From: Dickeya aquatica
GTDB lineage: Bacteria; Pseudomonadota; Gammaproteobacteria; Enterobacterales; Enterobacteriaceae
Reading direction: 5' to 3'
Assembly (NCBI RefSeq): GCF_900095885.1
Contig: NZ_LT615367.1
Span: forward strand, 3,658,001 to 3,722,000
Length of the DNA stretch: 64,000 nt
Every line of letters begins with the position of its first letter. Position 1 is the stretch's first letter. Positions 61,890 to 64,000 of the stretch are shown here, in pieces. The notes below the pieces were generated by a model that saw only the letters and a list, made by a program, of their open reading frames with translations, did no database searches and was not told the DNA's origin. The position numbers were made by a program, and so were the translations under genes.

Positions 61890-64000
61890 GTTCACTGCCG
61901 AGTAGGCAGCTTAGAAAATGCTTGCAACGCATCGATTGCAGCATCACCGGTTCACTGCCGAGTAGGCAGCTTAGAAATATCCCCACATTTCGATTGGGAG
62001 ACTCGCAAAGTTCACTGCCGAGTAGGCAGCTTAGAAAATAAGAACACCGCTTGACGAATAAACAGATAAGTTCACTGCCGAGTAGGCAGCTTAGAAATGC
62101 TGAGCCTTTCATGCGTAAAAATTCTGTGTGTTCACTGCCGAGTAGGCAGCTTAGAAACATATGGCCAACGGCCTGATCCGCCTGCACTCGTTCACTGCCG
62201 AGTAGGCAGCTTAGAAAAGAATGCCGGTGTGACGGTTAAAGCCACCGACGTTCACTGCCGAGTAGGCAGCTTAGAAAGAGTGTAACCAGCGCATACAACA
62301 GCCGGTTTTGTTCACTGCCGAGTAGGCAGCTTAGAAAACTGACGTCATCGCCGTAATCGTTGCCGTTTTGTTCACTGCCGAGTAGGCAGCTTAGAAAATC
62401 GCGTACAGTTATTGACAGAACTCCAAGGGGTTCACTGCCGAGTAGGCAGCTTAGAAAACCTCGACAGTCAGGGGATAACGCCAGTTCGCGTTCACTGCCG
62501 AGTAGGCAGCTTAGAAAAATGTCGCCACAGGCATCAGCCAGTCTGCGCTGTTCACTGCCGAGTAGGCAGCTTAGAAAAGTGCCGGGTAACTGGCGGCGAT
62601 AATGTCCAGGTTCACTGCCGAGTAGGCAGCTTAGAAAGCTGATGCGGTGATGGAGAGCGACAGCGCACTGTTCACTGCCGAGTAGGCAGCTTAGAAAGGT
62701 CAATGTGGTAGACCTGAAAATACCCGGCAGTTCACTGCCGAGTAGGCAGCTTAGAAAGCGCTTCACGAATATGCACTCGTACAGGTTGGGTTCACTGCCG
62801 AGTAGGCAGCTTAGAAAGAGAAATCGTTCACTGCCGCACAGGCAGCTTAGAGTTCACTGCCGAGTAGGCAGCTTAGAAAGAGCGAAAAAAACTTGGCCTG
62901 TCGCAAGCACAGTTCACTGCCGAGTAGGCAGCTTAGAAAAGCGTCTGGCTGACCGACGGCTCTACCGTGAAGTTCACTGCCGAGTAGGCAGCTTAGAAAT
63001 GGGTATCGTCCAGCACCACGTCCGCCGGGGAGTTCACTGCCGAGTAGGCAGCTTAGAAACATTCCCAGCCGGTTCGGAACGAATGTCTGAAGTTCACTGC
63101 CGAGTAGGCAGCTTAGAAAACACACTGACCGTTCCATTGCCTGCTGCGGGGGTTCACTGCCGGATAGGCAGCTTAGAAAGTCACTACTCTGGAGACTGCC
63201 AGCCAAAAGACGTTCACTGCCGGATAGGCAGCTTAGAAAGCTGGAAAACCTGCTGTTACGCCAGCGCATCAGTTCACTGCCGGATAGGCAGCTTAGAAAT
63301 GAAGGATGGCTTCGAAGTCCAGCACTTCGATGTTCACTGCCGGATAGGCAGCTTAGAAAGATATCCAGCCGAAATGTGCCGGGCGCATCGCGTTCACTGC
63401 CGGATAGGCAGCTTAGAAACGAGGACTTTTTGCAGACGGGCAATGCGGTTTGTTCACTGCCGGATAGGCAGCTTAGAAACTGAGCTAACCATATATCTAA
63501 CCAAAGATGATGTTCACTGCCGGATAGGCAGCTTAGAAAATCTTACAACCTCACTTGAATTTATTTAATATGTTCACTGCCGGATAGGCAGCTTAGAAAA
63601 CGCTTCCACACGATTTTATCGTCACGGTCAAGTTCACTGCCGGATAGGCAGCTTAGAAAATTAGCAAAAACATCGTGTTCACTATTTACCCGTTCACTGC
63701 CGGATAGGCAGCTTAGAAATCAGCCGCTCTTTCCTGTGTCCAGCCCAATCCGTTCACTGCCGGATAGGCAGCTTAGAAAATCGTCGGCGCTGCGGACTTG
63801 GCCGGTGGCACGTTCACTGCCGGATAGGCAGCTTAGAAAATCAATATGATGGGCCGCGGACTGGCGCTGAAGTTCACTGCCGGATAGGCAGCTTAGAAAT
63901 GCCAGAGGGGCTGTCTGTCGGCGGCTACCTCGTTCACTGCCGGATAGGCAGCTTAGAAAGAGTGTCGCGAAATCGTCGAGGTATTAAATCGGTTCACTGC
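61890..64000 (+). CRISPR. CRISPR array 2, type I-F, at least 35 full repeats (continues past the window)
   Basis: Period 60, repeat 28, spacer 32. The repeat is GTTCACTGCC-loop-GGCAGCTTAGAAA. The loop is GAGTA in the first 21 full repeats (61890-63119) and GGATA in the next 14 (from 63152); a partial repeat starts at 63992. One stub repeat with the array 1 loop GCACA lies at 62826-62851. 34 normal spacers are complete. The first spacer matches prophage position 51806-51837. Confidence 0.98.
62818..62851 (+). repeat. Aberrant unit in array 2: 8-base spacer and truncated array 1-type repeat
   Basis: After the repeat ending at 62817 come only 8 bases (GAGAAATC), then 26 bases of a GCACA-loop repeat lacking its last two A, then directly the next GAGTA repeat at 62852. 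The GCACA loop is otherwise confined to array 1. Confidence 0.9.

Noticed and set aside
63060-63091. Possible match of the spacer at 63060-63091 to the tape measure gene near 32990
   Set aside because: Only about 13 of 17 central bases agree and the rest does not align, so it is not better than chance.
61724-63568. Open frames with repeated SLPSRQLRK, VHCRVGSLE or FLSCLLGSE units
   Set aside because: Same artefact in CRISPR array 2; no ribosome sites and both strands affected.

Overview
The window is a piece of an enterobacterial chromosome. The block dusA - pspG - qor - dnaB - alr - tyrB is the gene order known from Enterobacterales. Moderately high GC, a type I-F CRISPR-Cas locus with two flanking arrays, and the repeat type suggest the Dickeya/Pectobacterium group (inference; no rRNA is present to test it).

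Layout. 1-4038: a phosphonate/phosphoester-type ABC uptake operon on the minus strand, with a divergent GntR/UTRA regulator. 4055-10761: a small secreted protein, then dusA, pspG, qor, dnaB, alr and a DUF1471 protein. 11011-17088: a loose aromatic amino acid group (PheC-like dehydratase, tyrB, an Lrp-type regulator, aroP) together with a sulfotransferase-like gene and a YitT-type membrane protein. 17255-18543: CRISPR array 1. 18673-61592: one type I-F cas operon on the minus strand (cas1, cas2-3, csy1, csy2, csy3, cas6f), split by a complete Mu-like prophage at 23531-58280. 61890 to the window end: CRISPR array 2, which continues outside.

The prophage lies inside cas2-3 in the same reading direction as the operon. 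Its ends start TGT at both sides and are flanked by AGTA (TACT on the coding strand). Removing the prophage and one copy of TACT gives one uninterrupted cas2-3 frame of 1094 codons. From left end (58280) to right end (23531) it reads: repressor (divergent), Ner, transposase A, transposition protein B, a run of small early genes, GemA, Mor/C-type activator, lysis genes, terminase, portal, F and G head genes, protease, capsid, sheath, tube, tape measure, baseplate, fibre, and a Mom-like DNA modification gene. Three copies of one motif sit before the lysis, protease and gp46-like genes, and look like the late promoters.

The most striking result is that the leader-proximal (newest) spacer of each array matches this same prophage at 31 of 32 positions, each beside a CC PAM, and in both the single mismatch is spacer position 2, in the seed. 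Several older spacers match head and tail gene positions at lower identity, as expected from earlier encounters with related Mu-like phages. The host therefore had immunity to this phage family, and the phage now sits in, and breaks, the nuclease/adaptation gene of that system. The Csy complex genes and both arrays look intact, so a crRNA complex without its nuclease may persist.

The head gene stretch 39.86-42.76 kb has about nine single-base losses that break portal, F and G. This is either decay or poor consensus sequence.
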